Of a DNA stretch of 64,000 nt, positions 1 to 12,193 are shown one piece after another. The translations under genes and the position numbers were made by a program. A model generated the notes under the pieces. The model was given only the letters and a program-made list of their open reading frames with translations, made no database searches and was not told the origin of the DNA. Source of the stretch: Apoda limacodes (Eukaryota > Arthropoda > Insecta > Lepidoptera > Limacodidae); contig OX291544.1 of assembly GCA_946406115.1 (NCBI GenBank), positions 6,448,001 to 6,512,000 on the forward strand. Reading direction: 5' to 3'. Within the stretch, counting starts at the first letter, position 1. Every line of letters starts with the position of its first letter.

Positions 1-446
1 TCGTTTTCATATAAGAGAATATTATATTGTAATGATTTTTGTTGTTTAATATTGACATTAAAACGTAAGAAGTAAAAGCAGAAAATTTTTGAAAGAAAAC
101 AAAACGTGGTTCCTTTATACTCGTAATTTTAAAGAATAAGAAAAACATACAAAATAAAAACAATTAAATTCTACCCCAACGCGTTATTTATGATCATACA
201 CATAACAAAAAACGTAGATTCTCTACACTAAATATTTTGGAATTTTAATTTACTTCGTTGCGCTACTTTCTCGACTATATTCGCAAATCTATTTCCCCGA
301 CTATAATTTCACCGAATACACGAAACCATCATCGTTAGCGACGCGGATTATATCACCCACAATCAATTACATGTGCCCAAACGATATTAGAAAATAAGAC
401 TAATGATTTTTATTGTTTAATTACGGCGTTAGACAACAAATTCACT
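1..446. other. AT-rich stretch, no gene recognised
   Basis: No reading frame with recognisable homology and no repeat boundary was found. A short minus-strand open segment around 300-370 is too short to support a gene. Confidence 0.5.
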
Positions 447-502
447 TAGGCCGCCCATTGCAATTTATATATTTTAGGCCGCCCATTGCTATTCATATAT
501 TT
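447..502. repeat. 28-bp tandem duplication
   Basis: Two units, 447-474 and 475-502, both start 'taggccgcccattgc' and differ at a few positions in the AT-rich half. It is a simple local duplication with no coding sense that I can see. Confidence 0.8.
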
Positions 503-1118
503 TTGCTCCACTTATTTTTTCTCGAGACTACAATCACTCAAAAAGACGAAAGTAATATGATTATTGCAAATGCAACTGGTTTTATTAAATGTTTGAGGTT
601 CCGTCTGTAATCCTATTTTTCTTACCAATCTTGTTTGTAAGGAACAATGATTTAGGCTCAAAATATGAGAAAGGCGCAATACCTACACAATCAATTATAA
701 ATAATAATTGAACTATATGTTACCTAGTAGCCTTTCTTATTTGAGCCTACATAATAGTTTTATGGATTTTGAGGGTTGAATTTTGTTTACAAAATAAGGC
801 AAGAAACAATAAATAAAGTTTAATAATATTATTGTATTAGTAGTAGCGACAGCGTCTTGTGATGTTGTTTTGATGTTTGTCGTGGGATGTCGTTTAGCCG
901 AATCTTGTTTGAGACAGTGTTCAAGCAACGGTGAAAGTGTTTTAAAATAGTTTTGATCGTTTCGATTCTAAATTTTGCTTGATTTAAGAAAATATGCTAT
1001 GTTTTATTTCATTAATAAATCAGCAATGTTCATTGCTTCCGCGTTTATTAGCAAACTTGTTACATTATCTACCGGACTAGTTGGGTGCTGTGTACTATTT
1101 GAGTTGTTTTTTTGGTAA
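503..1118. other. No gene recognised
   Basis: AT-rich. A minus-strand open frame of about 60 codons (737-928) starts with a polar stretch and turns hydrophobic. It matches no family I know and is left uncalled. Confidence 0.4.
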
Positions 1119-1330
1119 GATAATAATAATAATTTTTGGACACAGTGCCATCTGGTCCCAAACTAAGCAAAGCTTGTATTATGAAAACCAGATAACGGAT
1201 ACATATCATACGTAAATACATACACCCAGACTCAAGAGAAACACAAATATGTATAACATAAAAGTTTGTCCAGTGCGGGAAACGAACCCACAGCACACCA
1301 GCCGGCCAACCAACTAGGCTGCGAGGGAGA
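1119..1330 (-). mobile_element. tRNA-derived SINE
   Basis: Read on the minus strand, the head at 1330-1265 is tRNA-like: 'tgggttcgtttccc' (1277-1290 reversed) fits a RNA polymerase III B box, and an A-box-like 'agcctagttgg' lies upstream. The body follows, and the element ends in an (att)n tail at 1121-1136. This matches a SINE type common in Lepidoptera, whose minus copies read '...gggaatcgaacccac...'. A second copy is at 10022-10290. The promoter boxes imply former Pol III transcription and mobilisation by a LINE; activity cannot be judged here. Confidence 0.7.
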
Positions 1331-2079
1331 GGAGATGAAAAAAAGAACGGATGTAGATACTTTTCAAATAAGTATTAACATTTATAATTTGCAAGCCTTG
1401 ATGCGACAAATTTCTAAAATAAATGAAAGGGTTTTTTTGAAAATAAAATAAAAAAGTTACGGAAAGTCGTATTAAGTAAAGAAGTTATTAATAAATTATT
1501 AAATAAACAAAAAAAGTAAATAAAATAGCTAACCTGAAATGTAGCACGTAAAATTCACATTTATTTATTAATTATTAATATTAGTTCACATTAATTAATT
1601 AGTTATTAATAACTGTTTTAATTTTTAATTTAAAATCAGAGTCATACCATAAAATATTACAGACTTCTCTTTTACACTCAGCGGTGCTCAGCAAGCTAGA
1701 CACAACAATCCCAAAGCTGAACCCTAAACCACAAGCGGATATAAAACCCAGTTTTTGTCGGAACACTCATTTGCTATTAGTTAGATACGCGCGGGCCGAT
1801 AGCGACCGCGACGTCTGACTGATATCTGCAATGTTTATTAAACTCGCACACAATGGCAAGTAACGAACGAACGACAGCAATCAGGTTGGCCGTGCCCGTG
1901 ACGAATGCACAAAACTTCTGACTATTCGTTACTTACGTGCTTTGTGCCTTTGTGATTACACAGCAGAATCCATGCGGAGCTTAAATCGGTTTGGCATCAC
2001 TACTTCAACACAGCCGGAAATCTAAATTGTGTCTTTTTAGTATACCTTTTTTTTAAAGGGCCATTTTTGTAGCAGGTTT
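1331..2079. other. AT-rich DNA with a small inverted repeat
   Basis: No gene seen. A perfect 10-bp inverted repeat (aagtaacgaa at 1858-1867, ttcgttactt at 1925-1934) sits in a slightly GC-richer patch (1780-1990) that may be an old short transposon; no duplication was found at its edges. Confidence 0.35.
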
Positions 2080-2262
2080 AACTGCTTTGTTGAAAGTTCC
2101 AGGTTCAATTTCCTTATGGATCACTGCCCAGTCAGGTGGTCCGATTACCTAAAGAAACCAGCCGGAAGTGGGTAAATGAGAAAGGCGGAGGACCGAGTGT
2201 AGTGACGTTCTTTGTAAAAGAACTATATCGCGAAGCCTGCTATAGGCTGACTGATTGTTTGT
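2080..2262 (+). mobile_element. Decayed RTE-type LINE 3' end
   Basis: The segment around 2150-2200 ('ggaagtgggtaaatgagaaa', 'ggcggaggaccgagtg') and 2230-2262 ('gcgaagcctgctataggctg') follows the typical end of lepidopteran RTE-clade LINEs: a W-rich C-terminus, then a stop inside 'ataggctga', then a tgat-rich tail. The frame is broken and part of the segment is missing. Compare the better-preserved end at 6300-6395. Confidence 0.5.
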
Positions 2263-2639
2263 GATTGGGTACGGGATACGATAGGCTCACTAACTACCTA
2301 TCACATTCACGGAATTCTATCGGAAAAACGAAAATGTTATGAGTGTTATTCGCACCATTCCGACCACCCCTTCAGAGATTAGTGTCGTGATGATTCCTTT
2401 TTGTACATTATATATTTTTAGTTTATTATTATTATTCTATTAAACGTTATGGTATCATTGTGACGTTCCATATATTCAAAAGAACTTTTAAACCGTAAAT
2501 ATTTTTAAATCACTAGTTTTATAAATTGTACCAAGAATACATAAAATATGAGCCTAAAAGCTTTTTGAAACTTTAGGGTAAGAATATTAGAGAACACAGC
2601 AACAGGAGATCGACAAAATCAGTGAAAGCTTGACGCCGC

Positions 2640-2710
2640 CAGAAGGGGAGCTTAGAGGCGTGGATAATTTCACCGTCCGTCTTACCCAGACGATGTGGTA
2701 TTGATCGAAT
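2640..2710 (+). pseudogene. Possible RT catalytic-motif remnant
   Basis: At about 2675-2708 one frame reads S-Y-P-D-D-V-V-L-I-E then stop. This resembles the (F/Y)ADD catalytic box of RTE-type reverse transcriptases. The preceding residues (N-F-T-V-R-L) fit only after a frameshift. An RTE 3' fragment lies 400 bp upstream. The match is short and could be chance. Confidence 0.3.
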
Positions 2711-3440
2711 AGAAAATGTCCCCTTATTTTATTTTGATGACATCTTTCACGGTGTGAATTGATGCGGAAGAGTTTTCAAAGAAGCATAGTTACAGCCTTT
2801 CTAGAGTTAATAGCTGCCAGTAAATAAAAATTTGACAACTTCCTTCTTAAAGAACCCCATACTTCCACATAGCTCAACACCAGGAAGTTTATCTATTGTT
2901 ATGTATATGTATACCTTTTACACTGGTAAAAAAATTAGTCAAATATTATACTCAATACAAGTACCTATAATATTAGTGGAATTACATAATCGCTAATCAA
3001 GATCAAGAATCATAAGTTTTGTAATTTAATTATTACTTTAAAACTAGTTTCCTTATCGAGCATTAGTGCATTTGCATCATTATTTTCACACAACTTTTTC
3101 GGGAGGGTTAAAATGCGGAAATCTCGTTTCATTTAAGCTAAGTTACGATAACAAAAGTCTTTCCTTGTACGTCTATACACTATTAATCCATAAAAGGTAA
3201 CAACTCCACTTTACTTTTACCTCGAGAGTAGCAAAACTAAAAGTAGATATTAAAGACATAATTCCACTGAAGCTCGCAGTTTAACACTACCTTGAGTCTT
3301 TAACGTTCAATTACTTATCGAGTCAATACAGCCCTCTAATGATAGTACTGAAGCTAATGACACGTTTGCATGTACTTGTACTTTGTATATGAAGTTACGC
3401 AATAAATAAGACAATAGGCGTCATGAATCCATACTTACAC
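2711..3440. other. No gene recognised
   Basis: AT-rich, no reading frame or repeat edge recognised. Confidence 0.4.
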
Positions 3441-3735
3441 CTATTATAAATACAAAAGTTAGTTTGGTTATTTGCTTATTCTTTTTTGACGTCGAAACGA
3501 AGCATCCTATTGAGCAAAAATTCGGCGCAAGAATAGTTGAAGGCAATTGAAAGAAAGTAGAAGGAAAATTTAAATAACTATAACCGAATTCCACGTGGAC
3601 GAACTATAGCTTCAAATATAGCTTGCTATTAATAGCAAACTTCCTTACAATGAATACATCAAGGAGTTGCCGTAGAAATCACACGCCGATAGACAAATTT
3701 AACGCGGGTGAGGCCGCGGGCTAAAGCTAGTGATG
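3441..3735 (+). mobile_element. 'ctagt'-type lepidopteran short repeat, full-length-looking copy
   Basis: It runs from 'attataaatacaaaagttag' to 'gggctaaagctagt'. Internal landmarks shared with other copies in this window are 'ccgaattccacgtggacgaa', 'aaggagttgccgtagaaat' and 'cacgccgatag'. A 3' end of CTAGT is the form seen in non-autonomous Helitron-like elements of Lepidoptera; that class assignment is inference. It has no coding capacity. Confidence 0.6.
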
Positions 3736-5500
3736 AATAAATGGTTCTAATTATTAAGTTAAAAAGCCTGTTTGTCGATCGGTTTATAACCGTGAGAAGT
3801 TAAAGTGATGACATAATGTGTGATTTAAAAGTCTAGTGTTTATAAGAAATTGTACGAAAGGTCGTGGTACCCAGACTTGCTTGAGGCAAATTTGAGTAGA
3901 ACTAATGGATGTGTTTCGATAAAATGCGTCATTATTATCTCTATTGATCGTAATTGTACGCTTACACATATAAACAATAATAAAAAAATAATCTAGTAAC
4001 ATATGGATGTAAATTATATTAGAAAGTGTTGAAAATTATACTTTAACAATAAGATCTAGAAACTATATTTCTTTACACCATATAGGGACATGTTTCCAAA
4101 TAAACAATGTAATGATCTTATGTATATAGAAACACTGATTCCATCTTGTCTTTTGTAGGAGTTTCCAAATAAGTAACCCTAATAACTTAAGAAGACAATC
4201 AACAAATGAAAGTGAAACGAGATTATTTTCTCTTTCATCTATTACTCTTTATTGCTGATGAGTTAAGTAAGTATTAAATGAAACGGTTGATTTAAAATGC
4301 AAACTGGTTTGGGGAAAATTTAACTTAATTATTTAGTGAGCTAAGATTAGGTAAGGTGCTATTAATGAATAGTCATAGTATGGATGGATGTATGAAATTG
4401 ATTGTTAATAGAAATACTACAATAATTTATAAAGGTAAGTAGTACATTAACTAACATGTTCTGCAACTGTTTTACAAATATCAGTTATATTTATAAAACA
4501 AAAGAACGCAAGGGTCTATCTTAATATTTATTTTATTGGGTTAGTTATCAAGTAAATATATTATTGTAGAGACAATTGTTAAATTCAAAATAAAAAGGAA
4601 CGCCTTTGAAGTCATTAGGATCGATAATACTTTATACTTCTAGTGAATGTCTTACCGTCAAGTTAGTATCCGATAATCATATCACTGCTTCAATCACATG
4701 ATTTAGATTCGAACGGCTCATTCAAAGGCAAAATAGATGTTGTAAGAAATCGAATCTCGGTAAGTATTATAACTCATACCTATTACACCGATAACCTATC
4801 ATCTGGCTTTGTGTACCGGTCCGGGTTTTGCGCTATTGTAACTGCTGCCTTTAGATAAAGTGAAAACAAAGAGTATTGTATTGCATTCGACATTAAACTG
4901 AACGACCTTGTTAGTTCGATGTCTTAGACTTTGGGGCTACTGGAACGTTAGTGGGTCAATTTTCGAAATTGTGACGTAACGAATTGATGCTATTGTCAAT
5001 TTGTAAATTTTAACTATTGTAAAATATGACAATGAATTGAATTGTCCACTTATTTGGGTCAAATATGTATATGGTAAATTATTTTTTAATTAATAAGCGC
5101 AAATTTTTTGAATTACAGTTCAAGGATTTTAATTTCTTAAACATTATGTTTGTTTTTTTTTAAACATTAATATGACAGAAATGTGTTTACCTTATTATTT
5201 CAGGTGTCTGGTACCCATAGTTTAAACTTTGCTTAGTTTTATTTTACCTATATTGTATTCAACAAAATTATACATACGAATAAATTTACGAAAAATGCTT
5301 TTATCTTGTTTATATCTTATCTTTTAATTAAGATACGTCAGATTTATTTCATATACCTTAATATTTAAACTTAAATAGACATTGAGAAAGTCAAAGTTTA
5401 CTACTATATAAATAATCTAAAATAACCAAAAAATCGTAAACCTTACATGTGTGACCTACTACTCTTAAAGGTATTGAGGTCGTATAGGGGTGTTAATTGA
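3736..5500. other. No gene recognised
   Basis: AT-rich DNA with short open frames only (a minus frame of about 70 codons at 3784-4002). Nothing resembles a known protein, and I noticed no repeat edge. Confidence 0.4.
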
Positions 5501-5659
5501 GCTACCAATACACTTGTAGAACCCGATGTAATTGAACTTCAACACGTTGAAGCTAACTGCACCGGCAACAATGCTGCAGAAGCGCATTCACAATTAGCGG
5601 TAGCTGCGATGTACATAATTAAAGAACAAATAAAGGTCATAAATTACATCTTACCCTGA
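5501..5659 (+). other. Unidentified coding-like open stretch
   Basis: A 52-codon open frame follows an in-frame TGA (5498-5500) and ends at TGA 5657-5659. The translation is acidic then alanine-rich (for example E-L-Q-H-V-E-A-N-C-T-G-N-N-A-A-E-A-H-S). That composition looks more like real protein than AT-rich noise, and the opposite strand is broken. There is no start codon near the front and no convincing splice site at either end. It could be a decayed exon, a gag-like retroelement fragment, or chance. Confidence 0.3.
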
Positions 5660-6299
5660 TCTCAATTGGGTGTGAAAGGTGATTGTCTTACAATTAGGGC
5701 CACCAATACTTTTGACTTTTATTTCAAAAGGAAAAAATAAAAAAAAAAACCACATGTATATTCTACAAGAAGAACAGTAAGTTTTTAGTAGCTAAGCAGA
5801 GAACTCCTAACATACAACCGAATGTCTGCCGAGACTGGATAAGGAAAGTAAGCATAAAAGGTTTTCTTTCCAATCTGAAGTCTAATCGTTATAAACTTAT
5901 CAAAGGTATGTAAAATAATAATCTAAGTAAGTGGTATAATTGTTTTTTGTTTTTGTTTTTGTTTCTACATACATCCATAAACATACCTATATGTTTTGTC
6001 ACTACAGCTTTCACACTCTGGTACTCGTATAGATAAAACGGTGAAAGTTTAAAATAAACACTACAAAGTTTTCGCATTATACTTTTCTTAAGTTTATTCG
6101 TTTATTCACATGTTATATAACTACCCTACTATAGAAGCTCTATAGCTCTACTAATTAACTATTAGGTATTAAAACTGAGAATCCTGTATTCAAATTTTGC
6201 TGTTGCGTTTATTCACAAGTTGTTAATTTTGTAGATAGAAGTATTAGGAAGAAGCTATGGTTACAGCTCAAACTTTTGATACAATTGTCAACGCTGAAT
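5660..6299. other. No gene recognised; short (gttttt)n run
   Basis: AT-rich. A gttttt-type run at about 5942-5967 is the only simple repeat. Confidence 0.4.
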
Positions 6300-6395
6300 G
6301 ACAAAGGCGTGGCATTCATTAGGCGAGGCCTATGTTCAGCAGTGGACTGCTATAGGCTGATTGATTGGTTGATTGAATCAATGATTTATATATTT
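6300..6395 (+). mobile_element. RTE-clade LINE 3' terminus
   Basis: The frame at 6318-6362 reads L-G-E-A-Y-V-Q-Q-W-T-A-I-G then TGA. This is the hallmark C-terminus of lepidopteran RTE-type reverse transcriptases, and it is followed by a tgattgattggttgattg tail. Only the last few dozen bases remain, so this is a severely 5'-truncated insertion. The same clade appears at 35290-35880 and 58862-59269. Confidence 0.7.
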
Positions 6396-8615
6396 ATTTT
6401 ATTAGTTAAATTTGCAGACCAACTTGAGTACTTAACTCAAAACAATGAGATTTGTATTTGCATAAATTATTACAATAGTTAATGTAGTCTGAATTATTCA
6501 AACCACAAACCGACAATCTCAATTCACAGTTTATTAATTAATCACATCATATTTATTTCTTAACTAAGACCTCGACACAATTTTTCAAAATCACATATTC
6601 ATTTACCACCAAATCCTTGCACATACAATAGTCTTTAAACAGATGTCGGCCCATCCATCGGTCAATATTTACAATCTATTCAAAGCGAGACCTCAAGCAA
6701 TGCAACGAAGGCCACACATGATGAATAGATTTAACCAGATAGTGAGTCTAGAATTAATGTGCCGTAAAGTTTGACTAATGATATTTTTACTAAAACTATC
6801 TCGTATTTAATTTTTTTTAAATTTTTGTTACTATATCATCTTTATTGTAACTAAGTAAAATAATATCTACATTTATACTTTATTTACATTTTTCTATCTC
6901 ACGCTAAGTTTTTAATACACCTTTTGCTTTTATGTACAAGTTTTTATCAGGCTCGTAGTCAACAACCTTATAGTTTCAGCATGGACGTCCGTCTGTAGTA
7001 AAATGTATTAATTAGGCTGACAAAGTGGTAAAATAAAATAAAAAAAAAATTGCCCTACGTAAATAGGGGATAATTTTTTTTTGCCTCCCCATACTGTGGA
7101 GTGTCCTTGAATAATTCGTTAAAAATATTGTTGGTGTTGAAATGCCCACCTCACCCCGCCTCCTCCGCCCATTGCCAGCCTACATGCCTGTTTTGGGTGT
7201 GTAAAAAAAATTATGGGAGTAGCATATATAACTAAATTAAAAGGAAAACTATCATAACTAAGTAGGCTTTACAACTTAATGAGTAATATTCGACCAGCCT
7301 AAAAATTAAGTCGGAAAAGTAGTTTATAAAACAATAACATTGTAGAAAAACTGTATTTGTTAGTTTGCGACTATTTTCTTTATAACAACACATAATAACT
7401 GATAGATACCTCACCGTTCAACTATAATTTATCAATTAGACATCCCAAAATCGTATTAATGTTTAAAATATTTCCTGTCACATTATGTTGTCTTTCTTTA
7501 GATCTAATTTAAGTTTCTGGATTTGCTTGTGACCTTGTCAAGCAATAGTAAATAATTATTCAAGTTAAATAAAGTATCACTCACGATTATGGCAAATTAA
7601 AGTCAAGGCGCAGAATAAATAAAGTACCTACGCATATTAAAGTACCCTTATAACATTTGAAGTCTTGACACTTATCTATGTGTGGAACCTATTAAAAACA
7701 ATTTTGCGAGGCGTGATGTCAGTTACGATGTTATAAGTAGTACCAAGTTGACATACGTTACCTAACGTCCTAATATGAACTCAACATTATAAGCACAAGG
7801 TCAACTAATATTTGATAGAGGCCTGTTTAAAGCTCATTATAGACATTTTTCAAAAGTTACACCACTATGTGTATACTTATATACATATACATACATAAAC
7901 ATGTACTTAGCTATTACAACATTGCTGACTGAAATTGGCATATGTCAAACAAGTCTAAATAAAATATTGACGAATAAGAAGACGTTACTGCTGCTTAATG
8001 TATACATGCATTATAATTAATGCAAGTGTAGGTACCTACTACATACTCTTTTAATAAAAAAAATACAATTACAAGCATATTAAGAAGGTATTTTTGTCCG
8101 ATTAAACTATCCTACGTCCAATTTAAATTACTAGTGTTTAAAAGTTTACTAAAATATCTTTATGATTATATACACCTATTACTTAGGTGTAACATGCTCA
8201 AGGTATTGGCTCGGGTGATGCTTACATCATAAACGATAATCTTGTCAATTTGACATTTGATATTTATGATATCACTTACTCATATATATCTATGACATTA
8301 TCAGTGTGAATAAGACAAGATGAAAATAGAATAAATAGTTTGCACACCTTTGAATAAAAAGGCCTCTTCAAATACAATACAAAATGCTGCCACATTCACA
8401 TGTGCATGCCAAGTAGGTAATAGACAGATTTCAACCTGTCAAAATTTGATATAGTTTTTTACGCAATACGTAATAGACATTTGTCGCTTCTTGTATTTTT
8501 TTCATTTTAATTAGATAAGATTTGACGTCATAATTTTGTTGTGATTTGTTTAGAAATCAAGTTTGCCAAACAACGTCAGTATATTAATAAATATATATAA
8601 TTTAATTCATATCCA
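6396..8615. other. No gene recognised; C-rich patch at 7141-7200
   Basis: Mostly AT-rich with short frames only. The patch at 7141-7190 is unusually C-rich ('cctcaccccgcctcctccgc') and flanked by A/T runs; its nature is unknown. Confidence 0.4.
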
Positions 8616-9050
8616 AACTAATATAGGTTAATTCCGAAAGTGAGTTAGTTTTTGCTCCCTTATCCAAACATCCATTTGAGCTAAAATTTGGCACAGACAG
8701 TTGTAGAGGCGGAAAAGGGGACGTATTGGGAACCTTCTGGTGTACGCACGACTCGAAGGAAATACGTATGCAAGTAGGCCTTACTTCTCGACACCCGTGA
8801 AAGTACTTGCATACATTTTTCTCCTGAATTCCAGAGCCGGGCTACTCGAGACTGTTTCCAATGAGCTACAGGATAAAGACTACTCTCTATCCCGAAAAAC
8901 TTTGAAGTTCCCACAGGAATAACTATAATCGAATTTCTCGTGTACGAACACGTGCAACAATTATAGCTTGCTATATTAAACATCCTTATTTATATATAAT
9001 AATCAAGGAGTTGCTTGAGTTTCTAGTGCGGGCGAAGCAGCGAGTAATAC
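8616..9050 (+). mobile_element. 'ctagt'-type repeat interrupted by a fold-back insert
   Basis: Outer parts match the family at 3441-3735 and 62385-62660: 'catttgagctaaaatttggc' on the left; 'ggaataactataatcga' and 'aatcaaggagttgctt' on the right. The middle (about 8724-8863) is an unrelated foldable insert listed separately. The minus-strand open frame of about 100 codons across this stretch is an accident of the repeat. Confidence 0.55.
8724..8863. repeat. Fold-back insert (MITE-like), copy 1
   Basis: The ends are imperfect inverted repeats (tattgggaac at 8724-8733, gtttccaatg at 8854-8863). Inside, a perfect 11-bp pair (gtatgcaagta 8766-8776, tacttgcatac 8804-8814) brackets a short loop, so the whole insert can form a hairpin. 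Its right half is closely similar to 61756-61796, the second copy, so it is a real dispersed family. Confidence 0.6.
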
Positions 9051-9120
9051 TTGTAGCATAAAGTTGTAATGATTTTAATGACGTAAAGATTTTCACTTTC
9101 AGTAGATGAAAATATTTTTT

Positions 9121-9512
9121 ACTAGCTTTTGCCAGCGGTTTCACCCGCCTTTAATTCAGTTATCAGTGTAGGATTTCAACTGCAACTAATCAATTATAGT
9201 AAAAAAACGATTCACACTTGACGTTCTCCAGTAGCTTTTGTCCTTCCCCGGGACTTAAACTATCTCCATTTTAAATTTGCCCGCGGTTTCACCCACCCTA
9301 AATTTGTTTATCGGAGTAGGAATTTAACGGCAACTCCTTAATTATACAGAACGAACCGACTCACACCTGACTTTTTCAAGTATCCTCTGTCCTTTCTCGA
9401 TACTCAAACTATTTCCATAACAAATTTCACCTTAATCGGTACAGCGGCTTAAGCGTGAATCGGTGACAGACAGACAGACAGAGTTATTTTTGCATTTATA
9501 ATACTAATGTAT
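9121..9512 (-). mobile_element. Two fused copies of the 'ctagt'-type repeat
   Basis: Copy one starts 'actagcttttgccagcgg' at about 9126. Copy two starts 'tttgcccgcggtttcaccc' at about 9276 and runs to the terminal gacagaca run (9465-9481) and 'tttataatactaatg'. Both read on the minus strand. The shared stretches (gtaggatttcaactgcaact / gtaggaatttaacggcaact) show a head-to-tail partial duplication. Confidence 0.6.
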
Positions 9513-10021
9513 GGTTTACTATTTATACAAAATAAAATCTATAAAGATACAGACTGTCTTAATGAATGATCAAAGTCTTAGTAATGTCAAGATTTAAGTA
9601 ATCAATGTAAAAATATAGTATCACTAGAAATAGGCTCAAAAACGAATTAATTTAAATATAAATACTAAGTTTTATGTAGGTAATATAATGTTAAAACGTA
9701 ATTGATATTTGTATATTACCTACTTACATAAGTTGTAATGTATTTTTGTAATGTGACGCTAATGGAATTTAAATTGCTGACTTGTGTGCCTACGCTTGTA
9801 TAAGTTACAACAAAAAATGTGATATTTTACTTTCTTTTCATTGTCAGTTACAAAAATTAAACAAAAAATTATGCATAGCTCGAAAACTTTTATTTTTTTA
9901 TAAAACATAGCTCTTGCCTACGGCTGCGTCTGTGCCAAGTCCGGTTATCAGCAGCGTGCGAACAGCAAAAATTGTTGCAAAAGCAGGCTATAGGAATTAG
10001 TTTACAGTAATTAAAGATAAA
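9513..10021. other. No gene recognised
   Basis: AT-rich. A slightly GC-richer patch at 9905-9980 has no recognisable product. Confidence 0.4.
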
Positions 10022-10290
10022 AATTAATATTTTTGGACACCTTGTACCAGCAGCCAGCAAGAAGCCTGAACGAACTACGGATAGGTACCAGACAAGGGAT
10101 GTAAATACATAAATCGACATATAAATAGCTTGTTGTGTAAATACATACATATTTGTATTCTGTAAATACATAAATATATACATAAAAACACCCAGTCCCA
10201 AAACAAACACAAATGTTCAGCACATAAATGTTTGTCCTGTCCGGGAATCGAAGCCACGCCTAGATAAGTTGGCAGGTTATTTATTACCCA
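10022..10290 (-). mobile_element. tRNA-derived SINE, second copy
   Basis: Same family as 1119-1330: 'tttttggacacctt' near the tail, repeated 'aaatacataaat' blocks in the body, 'aaacacccagtcccaaaac', and the B-box-like 'gggaatcgaagcc' (10243-10255, minus strand). The body carries extra aaatacat-type repeats compared with copy 1. Confidence 0.65.
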
Positions 10291-10484
10291 AATAGCCGTT
10301 ATATTTAGTTGTTACTAAAAGCCTTCTACTTTTTCTAGAATAAAATGTAAGTTTATTAATTTAATGTAAGTGTTTTATTTTAAAGTATAACTAAGCTATC
10401 TTCATTCTCAATTTGGAAAATCAGTTCAGTTGTTTTGGCGGAAAGAAGTTACAAGCATATTAACTCACAAATTTCATTAGTAGG

Positions 10485-11384
10485 AGGTTAGATAATAATA
10501 ATAACAATAATAATAAAAACACTTTATTGCACAAAGTCAAACATAAAAACAGTATTTAATATACAGGTACAAATGGCGATCTTATCGCTATGGAGCTATA
10601 TCTCCCAGATAACCTTTGGGTGAAGGAATTTAAAAAAACGTTAAAAGTTCTAGGATAGTGTGTGCGTTGAGATAAATTAATAAACAAACATAAGTGTAGA
10701 TTAATTATTAAACAATGTAATATTATAAATATATATATAATATAATAATATTAAATAGTTATATATACCTACAAATACATATTTAAATAAACATATGTAA
10801 AATATATCATATATATTAAGTATATAACATAAGGATCGAAATTATACTAGCGATGTTAATATACTAGTTTTTTTTATTTTATTTATTTGCTCAAATGGTC
10901 AATTATCAGTTTCTTGAATGTTCTCAAGGACTGCGCTCGTTTTATGTAAAAAGGTAATGTGTTCCATTTGTGAATTGTGCCTTGGAGTTTTCAACAAAAG
11001 GCTTGTGGAGTCACGAAGTAAACGAGAACCAATAAAACTGAATTATTCTTTTAAATATACCGGTGATTTAGGATTGAACAGGACGTTATAAAGAAGAAAT
11101 AGGACATTTGTATTCCAGCGAAGACGCATTGGGAGCCACTTGAGCTTTGTTCGAAATTCAGATATGTGGTCATACTTTCGCAGACCAAATATAAATCTAA
11201 TACTTAAGTTTTGAAGCCGCTCAAGCTTATCAAGCTGTTCCTCGGTGAGATCAAGATAGCTAGCATCTGCATAGTCGAGAACAGGAAGAAGAAGTGACTG
11301 AGCAATAGCAATTTTAGTGGGAATAGGTAGAAAATTGCGTAATCTACTTAAAGACTTCGCGGTAGCAAATATTTTCTTACTCAC
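10485..11384 (-). pseudogene. 5'-truncated CR1-like LINE: RT C-terminus and 3' UTR
   Basis: Minus-strand frame 11384-11043 (about 113 codons) is the C-terminal part of a non-LTR reverse transcriptase, with 'AQSLLLPVLDYADASYLDL', 'LDKLERLQNLSIRFIFGLRK' and 'SEFRTKLKWLPMRL'. After an in-frame stop the frame continues, and one frameshift later reads W-N-T-L-P-F-Y-I-K-R-A-Q-S-L-R-T-F-K-K to TAA at 10883-10885, the usual WNxLP end of this clade. The 3' UTR then runs to a (tta/tat)n tail at about 10487-10520. A stop in frame just upstream of the first conserved residues marks 5' truncation. The stop plus frameshift make it dead. Confidence 0.75.
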
Positions 11385-11977
11385 TTCTTTAATCTTACTT
11401 TAAATACTTTAGTATAATTTAATATCAAAGTAACTACCAATTTTTCTTGCGTATTCTTAATTGATTAAATATTTTATTATTATTATCATTATTGTAATAG
11501 CAATAGAAAAGGCGTACGATGGCTGTGTACATAACTGTACCTTCAGTGATATACAAAATGTGTTTGACCTGGTAATTTTGGTCAGTATTACCGTTACACG
11601 AGTCATAATTTTCGTTCTCTTCTCTAATAACATCATTACGAGCGACGTTACTATTTTGTAGAAGATTTACACTCTAAATGTTAACACGTGTGATTACGTT
11701 TGGTAATTGCTGTAACAGCTTGGTTTGTAAAGTTAAAAGCTACAAACAAATGTCCAATTACGTAGATTCTCAATTATATCATTTCTTTTAAAGTGGAATT
11801 ATGCATGTTTAACTTATTTATTTTAAAAGTGTTCGCATAAATTGGTATTGTTACAACAACGACTGTGTTCCACTTTTTTAAATTGTTTGTTATTACATCC
11901 TTGAATATTATCAATACAATACCGAAAGATATTTATCTAACAAAAAAAAGACAAAAAGTTACGATAAATATCACTAT
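11385..11977. other. No gene recognised
   Basis: AT-rich with short open frames only; no repeat identified. Confidence 0.4.
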
Positions 11978-11980
11978 TGA

Positions 11981-12193
11981 TCGGTTAAAGAAACTGGTGA
12001 AATGAAATCCGCGTTTATAAATTTAGAAGTCCATATCGATAAAGAAATAAAAGAATCGATAAACGTTCCGCAAGGTCCGATAGATCAAGCAAAGTTCAAC
12101 GAATGTAGCTCGGCGAATGTCAAAAATAATTTCTCTACAAACGAAAATAGAAAAAATGACTTTACTTACGTTCAGTGTCGAGAGCGAATTTAG
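11981..12193 (+). other. Unidentified coding-like open frame
   Basis: Open from 11981 (after TGA 11978-11980) to TAG 12191-12193, 70 codons, with an ATG at 12002. The product is hydrophilic and rich in K, N, E and S, without transmembrane or signal features ('EIKESINVPQGPIDQAKFNE'). Base composition is less AT-biased than the flanks. I recognise no family. It could be a small exon, a retrocopy fragment, or chance; no strong splice donor sits at its end. Confidence 0.3.

Noticed and set aside
1264..1330. Possible tRNA gene on the minus strand
   Set aside because: Only A/B-box-like words are present, the cloverleaf is not convincing, and a SINE body and (att)n tail follow.
8681..8983. 100-codon minus frame as a gene
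   Set aside because: It runs straight through a 'ctagt'-type repeat and the fold-back insert.
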